A stretch of DNA of 64,000 bases from NCBI RefSeq assembly GCF_016786215.1, contig NZ_JADOBG010000006.1, positions 1-64,000 of the forward strand. Direction: 5' to 3'. Positions 24,745-33,506 of the stretch are shown in pieces; within the stretch, counting starts at the first letter, position 1; each line of letters begins with the position of its first letter. Source of the DNA: Legionella bononiensis. GTDB taxonomy: Bacteria > Pseudomonadota > Gammaproteobacteria > Legionellales > Legionellaceae. Both the position numbers and the translations under genes were made by a program. The notes under the pieces are model-generated. The model made no database searches. It saw only the letters and a list, made by a program, of their open reading frames with translations, and was not told the origin of the DNA.

Positions 24745-26033
24745 TGCAGAATCTCCTTAAAGCTTTGGATGAGAGCACTGAACGATAAACTGTGTTGTTC
24801 ATCCTGGGTTAATATCTGATTTATGGAATCAATACGACTGACTGCATGATCTAATAACTTATTGTTACCAGGTTTGTAAGCGCCCAGCTCGATCAGATCC
24901 TTGTTTTGTTGATAAATACTCAGAGTAGAAATTACTTGCTTTACTATTTTATTCTCCTCGTCTGAAAGGAGTTGATTGGCCAGACGCGAAATGCTGTGCA
25001 GCACCGAGATAGCAGGGTAGTGGCCCCGTTGTGCTAATTCCCTTTTGAGAACGATATGACCATCTAACAACGCGCGCATATGATCTGCTAGTGGTTCGTT
25101 AAAATCATCACCCTCGACCAGCACTGTGTATATGGCACTGATACTTCCTTGATTTTGGAAATTCCCTGTTCGCTCTATTAATCCTGGCAACAGCGAAAAT
25201 ACACTTGGGGTATATCCTCGAGCTGTAGGAGGTTCGCCCAAACTCAAACCGATTTCTCTTTGCGCCATGGCAAAACGGGTAATGGAATCCATAAATAACA
25301 GAACGTTTTTACTTTGCTGGCAAAAATACTCTGCAAGAGTTGTGGCTGTATAAGCTGCCTGACGCCGCATTAGGGCTGGCTCATCACTGCATGCGACAAC
25401 CAGAATTGATTTTTTAAGGTTGTCCTTATTTAAATGATGATGAATAAACTCATTAACTTCTCTTCCGCGTTCACCAATTAAAGCAATAATGTTGATGTCA
25501 CTAGTACTCTGTTGTGCAATAGTTGCCAATAAGGTCGTTTTTCCCACGCCGCTCCCGGAAAACACACCAATTCGCTGTCCTTTTCCCATGGGAAGCAAAC
25601 TGTCTATAGCATGAATTCCTGTATTAAGGCGTTCTGTAATTGGTTCGCGGATGAATGGATTTATTTTTTTGTTTTGAGTTGTTATGTTTTTTGTAAAGGT
25701 GCATGGAATGGGGTGATCGATGGGGGCCGCAAAAGCGTCGACTACATGCCCAAGCAGCGAAGGGGACGCATTAATTGTTACTGGATAACCAGTCGCTCGA
25801 ACTCGATAACCCATACGAATTGGGACAGTATCATAGGGCATCAGGTATACTTTACCTTCTTCAAAGCCAACCACTTCTGCTTTAGTAATTATTTTATGGT
25901 TTTGATCCAATAGTTCACAAACTTCACCAATAAAAGCATGTGGTGGTCCATTGGCTACCAGTTTTAAACCAACACTTTGTTCAATTTCCCCTAATCGTTC
26001 TACAGATTGTAATCGGTTAATCCAGGAGTGCAT
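24741..26033 (-). CDS. fliI: Flagellar export ATPase FliI
   Basis: 430 residues with the start at ATG 26033 (GGGAG five bases upstream); another ATG lies four codons before. Walker A is GSGVGKTT (residues 160-167), and Walker B is in LLFMDSITRFAMAQREIGLSLGEPPTARGYTPSVFSLLPGLIERTG, a signature of FliI/SctN ATPases. It unfolds or releases export substrates from chaperones. It overlaps fliH by 17 bases. All catalytic motifs are intact, so the secretion function is expected to be alive. Confidence 0.97.
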   Translation of the reverse strand: MHSWINRLQSVERLGEIEQSVGLKLVANGPPHAFIGEVCELLDQNHKIITKAEVVGFEEGKVYLMPYDTVPIRMGYRVRATGYPVTINASPSLLGHVVDAFAAPIDHPIPCTFTKNITTQNKKINPFIREPITERLNTGIHAIDSLLPMGKGQRIGVFSGSGVGKTTLLATIAQQSTSDINIIALIGERGREVNEFIHHHLNKDNLKKSILVVACSDEPALMRRQAAYTATTLAEYFCQQSKNVLLFMDSITRFAMAQREIGLSLGEPPTARGYTPSVFSLLPGLIERTGNFQNQGSISAIYTVLVEGDDFNEPLADHMRALLDGHIVLKRELAQRGHYPAISVLHSISRLANQLLSDEENKIVKQVISTLSIYQQNKDLIELGAYKPGNNKLLDHAVSRIDSINQILTQDEQHSLSFSALIQSFKEILQ

Positions 26034-26664
26034 GTTGTCTCCCATGTTTCATTTGAACGAGCATTTCTTTTAATCGTTCAAGACGTGTTTCCAGGCTGGC
26101 ATCAAACACACCATGTTCCGTTTTTATGACACAACCACCAGGAGCAAGACTGAGATCCGTTTTGATCAGTAATCCATTGAGATGAGCAGTTTCCAGTTTG
26201 ATATTGGAATGGTGTAATGTTTTGATTTCATCAGGATGCAAGTGTAACTCGATGCTTTGTTTGTTATTTAATTGGCTTAATATTTGATTGATTTGCTGGT
26301 GGAGCGCTTCGGGTTTTTTTTGCTGCTCTATGAAATATTCCTGAGTAATTAATAAAATGATATCGGCAATTTCATCGTGTAATTCCAGTCGATTTTGCTC
26401 TACAGCTTGAGGAATTGCTGACAACAGAATCTGCAGTTCTTGCTTTGATTGAGCCAATTGTTGTTCTGCAAGGAGCAGTCCATCTTTTTGTCCCTCTATG
26501 AAACCTTGTTGAAAGGCCTGAGCTCGAAGCTCTTCCAAGTCGGCTTCATTAGTTTGGAGTGTCAGTTCAGGTTTCTGGTCAATATCATCAGAAGTCATTA
26601 CAGGTTTTGTACCTATAGTGACCGTTTCATGACTGATCAATGCCTGATGAATTAATTTAGCCAT
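26017..26664 (-). CDS. fliH: FliH, ATPase regulator/stator
   Basis: 215 residues. A coiled-coil middle (RAQAFQQGFIEGQKDGLLLAEQQLAQSKQELQ) with FliH-type GxxxG-like spacing is followed by the C-terminal FliI-binding domain (ELHLHPDEIKTL, LSLAPGGCVIKTEHGVFDASLETRLERL). FliH dimers hold FliI and connect it to FliN. It overlaps the preceding orf by 8 bases. Confidence 0.9.
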   Translation of the reverse strand: MAKLIHQALISHETVTIGTKPVMTSDDIDQKPELTLQTNEADLEELRAQAFQQGFIEGQKDGLLLAEQQLAQSKQELQILLSAIPQAVEQNRLELHDEIADIILLITQEYFIEQQKKPEALHQQINQILSQLNNKQSIELHLHPDEIKTLHHSNIKLETAHLNGLLIKTDLSLAPGGCVIKTEHGVFDASLETRLERLKEMLVQMKHGRQHALLD

Positions 26665-27094
26665 AATTCATCACCAGTTGATCATCAAAATTAAGTTGGT
26701 TTTGCCATTGCCTGAATACACTGGACTTGGTATCGGGTTTCAGTGTTTTGACCTGGTCATTCATTATTTGTTGAATTTCATTACCATTATTTAGGGATTG
26801 AATAAATTGCTCTCTCCATGGAAATTGGCCCTGATCGAGGATGATGGCGATGTATAACGAATCCTGATGCTTCAGATCATGACAGAGTGCGGGTAACTTT
26901 AAATCTGGATTGACTGTGACAGAGTCCTCATAGGCTAAAGTCCGAAATCGTCGTGCTTTGGCGAGTAATTTATTTCCTTCCAATAGCTCAAACTGTTTTT
27001 GTTGATTAGCCGTTAGTTGATTCAGGATCCATTTTTGATCGGACTTTGGCAAAGCAGCTATTTTTAATAATAATTTTTTAAGTTCTTTATTCAT
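26657..27094 (-). CDS. Unidentified protein in the FliG slot
   Basis: 145 residues between fliF and fliH, overlapping both by 8 bases, exactly where fliG normally sits. It is far shorter than FliG (about 330) and shows no FliG armadillo motifs or charged torque helix. The N-terminus is helical (LPKSDQKWILNQLTANQQKQFELLEGNKLLAKARRF), and the rest is mixed. In virulence type III systems the same position (between SctJ and SctL) is held by SctK, a small sorting-platform adaptor, so a SctK-like role is an attractive guess. It could also be a highly eroded FliG. No family is recognised with confidence. Confidence 0.72.
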   Translation of the reverse strand: MNKELKKLLLKIAALPKSDQKWILNQLTANQQKQFELLEGNKLLAKARRFRTLAYEDSVTVNPDLKLPALCHDLKHQDSLYIAIILDQGQFPWREQFIQSLNNGNEIQQIMNDQVKTLKPDTKSSVFRQWQNQLNFDDQLVMNYG

Positions 27095-28391
27095 GGTGAG
27101 ACAGCCAGTGAGTTAATTCGATTAATAAGCGTTGGCGTTTTTTATGCCGGGCTTTTTTTATCAACAAAACTGTTGTAGTACTTATCGCAAGACAAAAAAT
27201 CCAAAAAAACAGAGGCAACTGTGCTGGGGATTGTTCCATTGGAGCAGGTGGGATGATGGATGGCTCCAGATTTGGGGTATCCATTGGTTCAATCAACGCT
27301 TCAACGTTAATTACATCCCCACGTTGCTCATTGAAGCCTACGGTGCTTTTTACAAGTCTGCGTATCTGATCCATAGTCTGTATTGGTGTATTTTGCGGCA
27401 CAATAACGCTGATGGTAAGGCGCTCAATTGTCCCGCTGGCTTTTTTGAATAATTCTTTTTCACTGCCTAATTGGTACGATTTCTCAAGAGTGACATCTTG
27501 ATTGCGTTTGTCTTTATCTGTTTTTCCGGAAGAAGAATGGGTTATTTCTTTTTCATGAGTGATTAATCCTTGAGTTTGGGGTTTGATTAATTCTCTTTGT
27601 AACTCATCGTAGTTGATGGCTGCGTCAATTTTCACCATAACCTGTTTGTTGGCGAATATTTTATGAAGCATTTGCGTTACTTTATCATTGAGATAATGTT
27701 CTATAGTTTTCTTGGTTTTGAAGTGATTGGAGGAATCATCTGTCTCACCCTGGGACAGTGTATTGCCGTTTTGATCGACTACTACAACGTTTTGAGCTGT
27801 CAAATGGGCAATGCTGGCCGAGATCAATTGCTGAATACTCTGAATTTGTCTGTTGCTTAGATTCTGTTTTAAATGAAGGGTCACTGCGGCTTTTGGTTGA
27901 TTGTCTGTTTTATCAAAAAGATGATTTTCAGGAATTACTAGATGAACTCTGGCTTGTCTAACCTCTTCTAAACTGGATATGGTTCGTTCCAGCTCACCTT
28001 GTAAAGCACGTTGATAATTGATTTTTTGCGAGAAATCAGTCATTCCGAAATCACTTTTATCAAAGAGTTCAAAGCCAACACTGCCTGCCAATTGCACACC
28101 GCTGCCCATAATTTTAAGACGGGTTTTGGCAATCAGATTTTTATCAATCATGATGTCTTTGCCACCGTTTTTTAATTGGTAATTGATATTGTTTTGTTCC
28201 AGATGACTTACAATTTTATTGGCGTCCTCTTCTTCCAAATGATTAAAAAGTACTTCATAGGTTGGTGATAACAACCACCATCCTGAAAGGGAGGTAACAA
28301 TGAGGATTAGGATCAGTGAACACGAAAAACTTAATTTTCGCTGTATCGTTAAATCATTGAACCAGTGTTGAGTCAGTTGTAGATAATTCAC
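27087..28391 (-). CDS. fliF: MS-ring protein FliF lacking the FliG-binding tail
   Basis: 434 residues versus about 550 usual. The N-terminal membrane helix (residues 20-45), ring-building domains (YEVLFNHLEEEDANKIVSHLEQNNINYQL, SVGFELFDKSDFGMTDFSQKINYQRALQGELERTI) and a second helix (LPLFFWIFCLAISTTTVLLI) are intact. Only 23 residues follow the last helix. In flagella the cytoplasmic tail there is much longer and its end binds FliG. The missing tail matches the missing FliG in this operon. It is expected to form the inner-membrane ring that houses the export gate. It follows fliE with a one-base gap. Confidence 0.95.
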   Translation of the reverse strand: MNYLQLTQHWFNDLTIQRKLSFSCSLILILIVTSLSGWWLLSPTYEVLFNHLEEEDANKIVSHLEQNNINYQLKNGGKDIMIDKNLIAKTRLKIMGSGVQLAGSVGFELFDKSDFGMTDFSQKINYQRALQGELERTISSLEEVRQARVHLVIPENHLFDKTDNQPKAAVTLHLKQNLSNRQIQSIQQLISASIAHLTAQNVVVVDQNGNTLSQGETDDSSNHFKTKKTIEHYLNDKVTQMLHKIFANKQVMVKIDAAINYDELQRELIKPQTQGLITHEKEITHSSSGKTDKDKRNQDVTLEKSYQLGSEKELFKKASGTIERLTISVIVPQNTPIQTMDQIRRLVKSTVGFNEQRGDVINVEALIEPMDTPNLEPSIIPPAPMEQSPAQLPLFFWIFCLAISTTTVLLIKKARHKKRQRLLIELTHWLSHHE

Positions 28392-28392
28392 T

Positions 28393-28686
28393 TTAGATTT
28401 GCTCTCTTAATAATTCTTGATAGGCCGACATCAAGCGGTTTCGTATTTGTTCTAAATACTGAAACGATAATTTGGCTTGCTCAAGGGTAATCATCGTCTG
28501 ATGCAGATTCTCTGCATGACCACTCGCTAATTGGGTTAAAGCCTCATCTGCTGCATTGAGTTGGTTATTGGTTTCAGAAATTTTCTCCTCCATCCAACTG
28601 GTAAAAGTCGCCTTTGGTTGTTCAAGGCGTTCAATCGACGGTGTTGTTGTGGTCAAAAGCAAGTTATTCACTGGAGTAATGTTCAT
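28393..28686 (-). CDS. fliE: FliE, MS-ring/rod adaptor
   Basis: 97 residues with the helical FliE signature (NLHQTMITLEQAKLSFQYLEQIRNRLMSAYQELLREQI). It joins the MS ring and export gate to the proximal rod. ATGA overlap with flgC. Confidence 0.93.
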   Translation of the reverse strand: MNITPVNNLLLTTTTPSIERLEQPKATFTSWMEEKISETNNQLNAADEALTQLASGHAENLHQTMITLEQAKLSFQYLEQIRNRLMSAYQELLREQI

Positions 28687-29102
28687 CGTTCTTCTCCAAT
28701 ACTTAATGCTTGTAAATACAGACTGTGAGCTGTATTGATGATCTTGATGTTCGCTTCGTAAGCACGTGAAGCGCGTAATAGAGTAGTCATTTCATCAATG
28801 GTGCTTATGCCAGGGTAGGTGACGTAACCTTGTTTGTCTGCAGCTGGGTGAGAGGGTTGATATACCTTATTGGGTGGTACTTCTTTTGAAACTATTTCAA
28901 TAGAATCAATCCCTGTTTCATCGCCTTCCAATAAGGCAGAGAAGGGTTTTGCAGTGGTTACAACCTGACTGGCCTGAAACAATGAGCCATCCGTAGTTTT
29001 TAAAGAGTGTTGGTTGGCAATGTTATTGGCTACTACATCAACACGAAGTTTTTCTGCATTCATTCCCTGGGTTGCAATCGCATAAATTTGATCGTAATTC
29101 AT
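28683..29102 (-). CDS. flgC: Proximal rod protein FlgC
   Basis: 139 residues. An N-terminal axial motif (NAEKLRVDVVANNIANQHS), the FlgC PSHPAADKQGYVTYPG block and the C-terminal axial helix (MTTLLRASRAYEANIKIINTAHSLYLQALSIG) are all present. TAATG overlap with flgB. Confidence 0.96.
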   Translation of the reverse strand: MNYDQIYAIATQGMNAEKLRVDVVANNIANQHSLKTTDGSLFQASQVVTTAKPFSALLEGDETGIDSIEIVSKEVPPNKVYQPSHPAADKQGYVTYPGISTIDEMTTLLRASRAYEANIKIINTAHSLYLQALSIGEER

Positions 29103-29440
29103 TATTGATTTGTTCCTTGTAATGCCAGTTTCATGATTGCCAGTTTTTGATTTAAGCCTTTGATCAAGGCACGATAATGAGTCATGTTCTGAACGTTTAA
29201 TGCCATTTGCTCATCGATAGATGATTGGTGATCGCTCAATTGATAAAAAGGCTTGATAGTGGACAGTTCGTCCGTTCCGCTAATGAAGTGAGTCTCGTTT
29301 AATTGTTGTTCAAAATTCACTTCCATAGTCTGGTAATTAGCGCTGTTGCTATTGGCAATATTATTGGCTATGGCAGTCTGGCGCATCAGAGATGCATCCA
29401 GTGCCATGCTTACCAATTCTATAGTCGAGTCTGAGTTCAT
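29102..29440 (-). CDS. flgB: Proximal rod protein FlgB
   Basis: 112 residues starting at ATG 29440 (AAGGA seven bases upstream), ten bases after flgI; an ATG eleven codons earlier would overlap flgI. Axial motif ASLMRQTAIANNIANSNSANYQ, then VNFEQQL and the C-terminal helix (NMTHYRALIKGLNQKLAIMKLALQG). First rod subunit on the FliE base. Confidence 0.94.
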   Translation of the reverse strand: MNSDSTIELVSMALDASLMRQTAIANNIANSNSANYQTMEVNFEQQLNETHFISGTDELSTIKPFYQLSDHQSSIDEQMALNVQNMTHYRALIKGLNQKLAIMKLALQGTNQ

Positions 29441-29450
29441 ATTAAGTTCC

Positions 29451-30566
29451 TTATTGAATAACCAGTTCAGCATGTAATGCTCCAGCCCTTTGCAGACTTT
29501 CTAAAATTGCAATGATGTCTCTGGTTGAAGTCTGTACCTTGGTTAAGGCAGTAATTAAGTCCGCAACTGTTGCTCCCTGGTCCAGGTTTACTGTATTTGC
29601 CGATGCTTCTTTAACATGGATATTCGTTGAAGGAGTTACAGCTGTATGGACCTGTCTTCCCATGTTTTGGATTAGAGTGGGTTGAGATACATTAAATTCA
29701 GTGGCAATCGCTATTTGCAGATTGCCATGAGATATAGTGACCGCATCAATTTTGACATCGGCTCCTGCTACAACGACACCTGTTCGTTCATTGACTACGA
29801 CTGTGGGTAGATGATCCGGAATAATTTCGATGTGTTCCAGTTGACTCACAAAACGAATAAAGCGCTTTCTGTAGGGCAGGGGAGGATGTATCTCAATATC
29901 CTGGGCAGAACGTGCCAGTGCTGTATTTTTGCCAAATTTTTTGTTAATGGCCGTTTCTATATGATCTGCGGTAGTAAAGTCAGGATGATTTAAAATGAGA
30001 TGAAGGTCTCCTGTTTTATCGACTACATCATTATAAAGTGTTTTTTCAACAACCGCCCCACCGGGGATTAAGCCGGTAGTTGGATGATTTTTTTGAATCA
30101 CATTGCCATAGAGGTCGTATTTAAATCCACCTATGGAAATTGGACCTTGAGCCAGTGCATAAACCCGATTATCAGCTCCTTTAAGAGGAGCCACCAATAA
30201 GGTGCCACCCAGTAGGCTTTTCGCATCGCCCAGCGATGCGACATTGATGTCAATTTTATCGCCTTGATGAGCAAAGGAGGGAAGATTGGCGGTAATTATT
30301 ACGGTGGCGGTATTTCTGCTGTTAATCTCGTTTGGATTGATATTGACACCAAAAGTCTGTAATAAATTGGAAATCGCCTGTGTTGTATCTTTATTCCGTC
30401 TGGAGTCTCCAGAGCCAGCTAATCCTATGACGAGACCATAACCACTTATCGGGTTCTCCTGTAAACCCGAAAGACGAGCCAGGGATTTCAGGTGGACAGC
30501 GGAATATACATCCTGATGTACAGTTATAGAGATGAAGAGCATCAGCAGGGTTATCAATTTATTCAT
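29451..30566 (-). CDS. flgI: P-ring protein FlgI
   Basis: 371 residues with a signal peptide (residues 1-22). Canonical FlgI sequence: [30 protein letters not shown], then [26 protein letters not shown]-type text, and the C-terminal [38 protein letters not shown]. It forms the peptidoglycan-level bushing around the rod. TGATG overlap with flgH. Confidence 0.97.
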   Translation of the reverse strand: [371 protein letters not shown]

Positions 30567-31138
30567 CAGACTAGCCCTACAAACGAGAGAATTTTATAGA
30601 AATAATTCCGTGTCTGAGAGTCTGAAACGGAACCATTTCCTGCATAGGTGATATGAGCGTCTGCCAGACGGGTAGATAAGAGTGTATTTTGAGGACTGAT
30701 ATCTTCGGGTCTAACTATGCCGCTTAACAGGATGTGTTGCTGTTCACCATTAATGGTAATGGTCTGCATGCCTTCTACAAGATACGTATTATTAGGAAAT
30801 ATTTGTTTAATCTGCACAGTTAACGAGGCTTTAATTTTACCATTGCGTCCTGTTTTGGCTGCTGTTTTTCCTTTTCCCTTCAGACCAAATTCTACTTCAT
30901 GATTATTCTTGTTATACCCAACTTCCAGAGCTGATTTTATCTCTTTTCCTGATGAAAGGTCGGCACTGGTCTGAGCATTGGATGTTTCCAGAACAATAAC
31001 CGTAAGTATATCCCCAGGTAATGACGCAACACGATCGGCAATTAAGGGGCGATAGACTTCTTCATTGAATAAATTGACAGCCCAGCTCATTTGCGGCGAA
31101 AAATAAACGATGAGAAAAAGAATGATTAATTGGTTCAT
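30566..31138 (-). CDS. flgH: L-ring protein FlgH without lipobox
   Basis: 190 residues. The ring domain is clear (ASLPGDILTVIVLETSNAQTSADLSSG, LVEGMQTITINGEQQHILLSGIVRPEDISPQNTLLSTRLADAHITYAGNGSVSD). FlgH is normally a lipoprotein, but here the signal sequence ends SPQMSWAVN with no cysteine, so it would be cut by signal peptidase I and not lipidated. It forms the outer-membrane ring. ATGA overlap with flgA. Confidence 0.94.
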   Translation of the reverse strand: MNQLIILFLIVYFSPQMSWAVNLFNEEVYRPLIADRVASLPGDILTVIVLETSNAQTSADLSSGKEIKSALEVGYNKNNHEVEFGLKGKGKTAAKTGRNGKIKASLTVQIKQIFPNNTYLVEGMQTITINGEQQHILLSGIVRPEDISPQNTLLSTRLADAHITYAGNGSVSDSQTRNYFYKILSFVGLV

Positions 31139-32031
31139 GATGAAACCTCTGCTTGATGTGGCGCGGTAACTCTCGCTACAAAATATTTATTGGACAGGGG
31201 ATTCTTCATGCGAATTAACTGACCGGTATATCCATCATGTTCTGCTATAGCTCTGGATAGTAACGAAATGCTTCGATTCATTACGGTGACCTGAACCCAT
31301 TGTCCTTTGATAATTTGTGGTGTGGGCGCTACATCACTTTCTATTAGAATATGGTTCTTAGTAATGGATTTTTTTAGCCAAATCGCCTGTGGCAGTTTGG
31401 TAAGCGGTTTATCCCTTAATCCAGCGATATTTCGTTTTTTTAGAATAAAATCAGTTTTATGCAACTGGGTTCGGTTGCTGATCGGGTATTTGGCCACCAG
31501 TACGGATTGAAATGCGCTAATCTTGAACCAGATGGGAATAGTATGTTTACCATGTGACAGACGAACACAGATCTGTTTAGCTGGTGGGTATGCTTCCGGT
31601 ATTTCAATATGAAACTCTGATAATGGAAATTCACTGTCTTTAATTGTTCCCTTGGGACTTAGTGTCATGGAATCATACCTGCTTTTAAATTGATGTTCTA
31701 AAGCAATTTGTGCCTTATGACGTAATTCATTACCTGTAGTCTGGATCAGCCTTTGAACCAGGGCAGTACTTTTCCCTTTCCATTGATAATCTAATGAGCC
31801 TGTTTTTTTCGTTACCCAATCGATAATTTGTTTTTTACTCATGATTTCACCGGGTTTCGGATGACTGTCCAATGGCAATTTCATTAAATCACTCCTGTCA
31901 CTACTGATATCAACCAGATCACCCAGGTACTGCGCATGAGGTGTAATGTGCTTTTGAAAACGCATCACTGCCTCTGCATGGGCCTGTACAAAAAATACAA
32001 AAGGAATCATCAGATTAATCACGAATTTCAT
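31135..32031 (-). CDS. flgA: P-ring assembly chaperone FlgA
   Basis: 298 residues with an N-terminal signal peptide (to about AHA). The C-terminal SAF/FlgA domain is recognisable (VAKYPISNRTQLHKTDFILKKRNIAGL ... IKGQWVQVTVMNRSISLLSRAIAEHDGYTGQLIRMKNPLSNKYFVARV). It is a periplasmic chaperone for FlgI. Its start overlaps the end of flgG by 17 bases. Placing flgA between flgG and flgH differs from the common separate flgA locus. Confidence 0.92.
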   Translation of the reverse strand: MKFVINLMIPFVFFVQAHAEAVMRFQKHITPHAQYLGDLVDISSDRSDLMKLPLDSHPKPGEIMSKKQIIDWVTKKTGSLDYQWKGKSTALVQRLIQTTGNELRHKAQIALEHQFKSRYDSMTLSPKGTIKDSEFPLSEFHIEIPEAYPPAKQICVRLSHGKHTIPIWFKISAFQSVLVAKYPISNRTQLHKTDFILKKRNIAGLRDKPLTKLPQAIWLKKSITKNHILIESDVAPTPQIIKGQWVQVTVMNRSISLLSRAIAEHDGYTGQLIRMKNPLSNKYFVARVTAPHQAEVSS

Positions 32032-32791
32032 TAGTCAATTTTTCCAGTTCATCAGCAATTTGTACTGCTTTTGCATTTAATTGGTACACACGTTGCGCCA
32101 TAGTTAACTGCATTAGAGAATTAACCATGTCGACATTAGATCCTTCGATTTGGTTTTGTGCTAAAGATCCAAGTCCACTACTGCCGGGATTGTCAGTCAG
32201 CGGTTCACCTGACTCATCGGTTGGCAGGTAAATTCCAGCGCCGATTGGGTTCAATGTTTCAGGATTGATAAATTTGGCAAGTTGAATTGTGCCCAGTAAT
32301 TGGGGTTCGGTTTCGTCACTCAGTGTGACTTCGACATCACCATTGGGTTGTATGGTTATCTTGGTAAAATCATCAGGAACTTGAATGTTATCTGCTAATC
32401 TTAACCCATCCTGGGTGGTAAGATAGCGTTCTGAATCAATACTTAACGTAGAGTTTCGTGTATAAGCAATAGTACCGTCGGTATTAAGGATTTGAAAAAA
32501 ACCCACCCCGTTGATCGCTACATCATTCCAGTTATTTGTGGATTTTAACGGCCCCGTAGTAAAATCTTTTCCTGATTTATAAACAGCAGTGCCTAGCCCA
32601 AGTTTTATAGAGCTTTGGTTGTTGAACAGTGATTGTTCTCCATTGATATTCTGATAGAGTACGTCCTCGAATGTTATTTTAGTGGCTTTGTAATTGGCAG
32701 TATTTAGATTAGCCAAATCATTGGCAATTTTATCTATATAAAACTCTTCGGATTTTAGACCACTTGCGGCAATTGAAAGCGCGTCAGACAT
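32015..32791 (-). CDS. flgG: Distal rod protein FlgG
   Basis: 258 residues. Axial N-terminus (MSDALSIAASGLKSEEFYIDKIANDLANLNTANYK), AINGVGFFQI, and C-terminus with LAQNQIEGSNVDMVNSLMQLTMAQRVYQLNAKAVQIADE, the FlgG pattern. It overlaps flgF by 8 bases. Confidence 0.95.
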   Translation of the reverse strand: MSDALSIAASGLKSEEFYIDKIANDLANLNTANYKATKITFEDVLYQNINGEQSLFNNQSSIKLGLGTAVYKSGKDFTTGPLKSTNNWNDVAINGVGFFQILNTDGTIAYTRNSTLSIDSERYLTTQDGLRLADNIQVPDDFTKITIQPNGDVEVTLSDETEPQLLGTIQLAKFINPETLNPIGAGIYLPTDESGEPLTDNPGSSGLGSLAQNQIEGSNVDMVNSLMQLTMAQRVYQLNAKAVQIADELEKLTNEIRD

Positions 32792-33497
32792 TTCCTTCTC
32801 CTAACTGATTAATTGCGGTTGAAAGCAGGTTATCCGCTGTTCGCATGACTCGTTGACTGGCTTCAAAGTGACGTGAGGTTTTTATCATGTCCATCATTTC
32901 GTCAATGGATTTAACGTTTGATTGTTCAATGAATCCCTGTAATACACGTGTAGTACCATCGGATGGATTGGGCGACTCATTGGTTTGATAGAGACCATTG
33001 CCAACATAGTCAAGTAACTGAGGTTGTTCAAATCGAACAATATTAAGTTGATCTACTTTATGATGATCAATATAAAGAGCGCCCTGAGTATCCACAGTAA
33101 AGGAGCTGTCTTCTACTTTTATGGTACCTCCTTTTCCCAGTACCGTTTCACCTGTAGCAGTACATAATTCGCCTTGCTTATTGATTTGAAAATCACCGCG
33201 TCGCGTGTAGAAAATACCTTGATCGCTTTGAACCTGAAAATAGCTGTCTCCAGTCAAAGCTAAATCATTCAGGTTATGGGTTTGAGTTAAAGTACCCTGG
33301 ATGTTTATTTGCGCTCTTTGTACTTGCTGAATTGAATTATTGATTTGGGGTTCTAACTGTTCATCAAAACCTGCACTTTCTACCAGCTGTCTTTTAAATC
33401 CTGGCGTATTCATATTCGCCACATTTTGACTGATCGATTGCAGTTTTAATTGATCAAATTCCATAGCGAATTGTGTTGCCGTTATAGCATCGAACAT
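32784..33497 (-). CDS. flgF: Proximal rod protein FlgF
   Basis: 237 residues. Axial motif QLKLQSISQNVANMNTPGFKR, then LALTGDSYFQVQSDQGIFYTRRGDFQINKQGEL and the terminal helix IEQSNVKSIDEMMDMIKTSRHFEASQRVMRTADNLLSTAINQLG. Position immediately before flgG and length support FlgF. Nine bases after flhA. Confidence 0.9.
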   Translation of the reverse strand: MFDAITATQFAMEFDQLKLQSISQNVANMNTPGFKRQLVESAGFDEQLEPQINNSIQQVQRAQINIQGTLTQTHNLNDLALTGDSYFQVQSDQGIFYTRRGDFQINKQGELCTATGETVLGKGGTIKVEDSSFTVDTQGALYIDHHKVDQLNIVRFEQPQLLDYVGNGLYQTNESPNPSDGTTRVLQGFIEQSNVKSIDEMMDMIKTSRHFEASQRVMRTADNLLSTAINQLGEGNV

Positions 33498-33506
33498 CTT
33501 ATTTCC

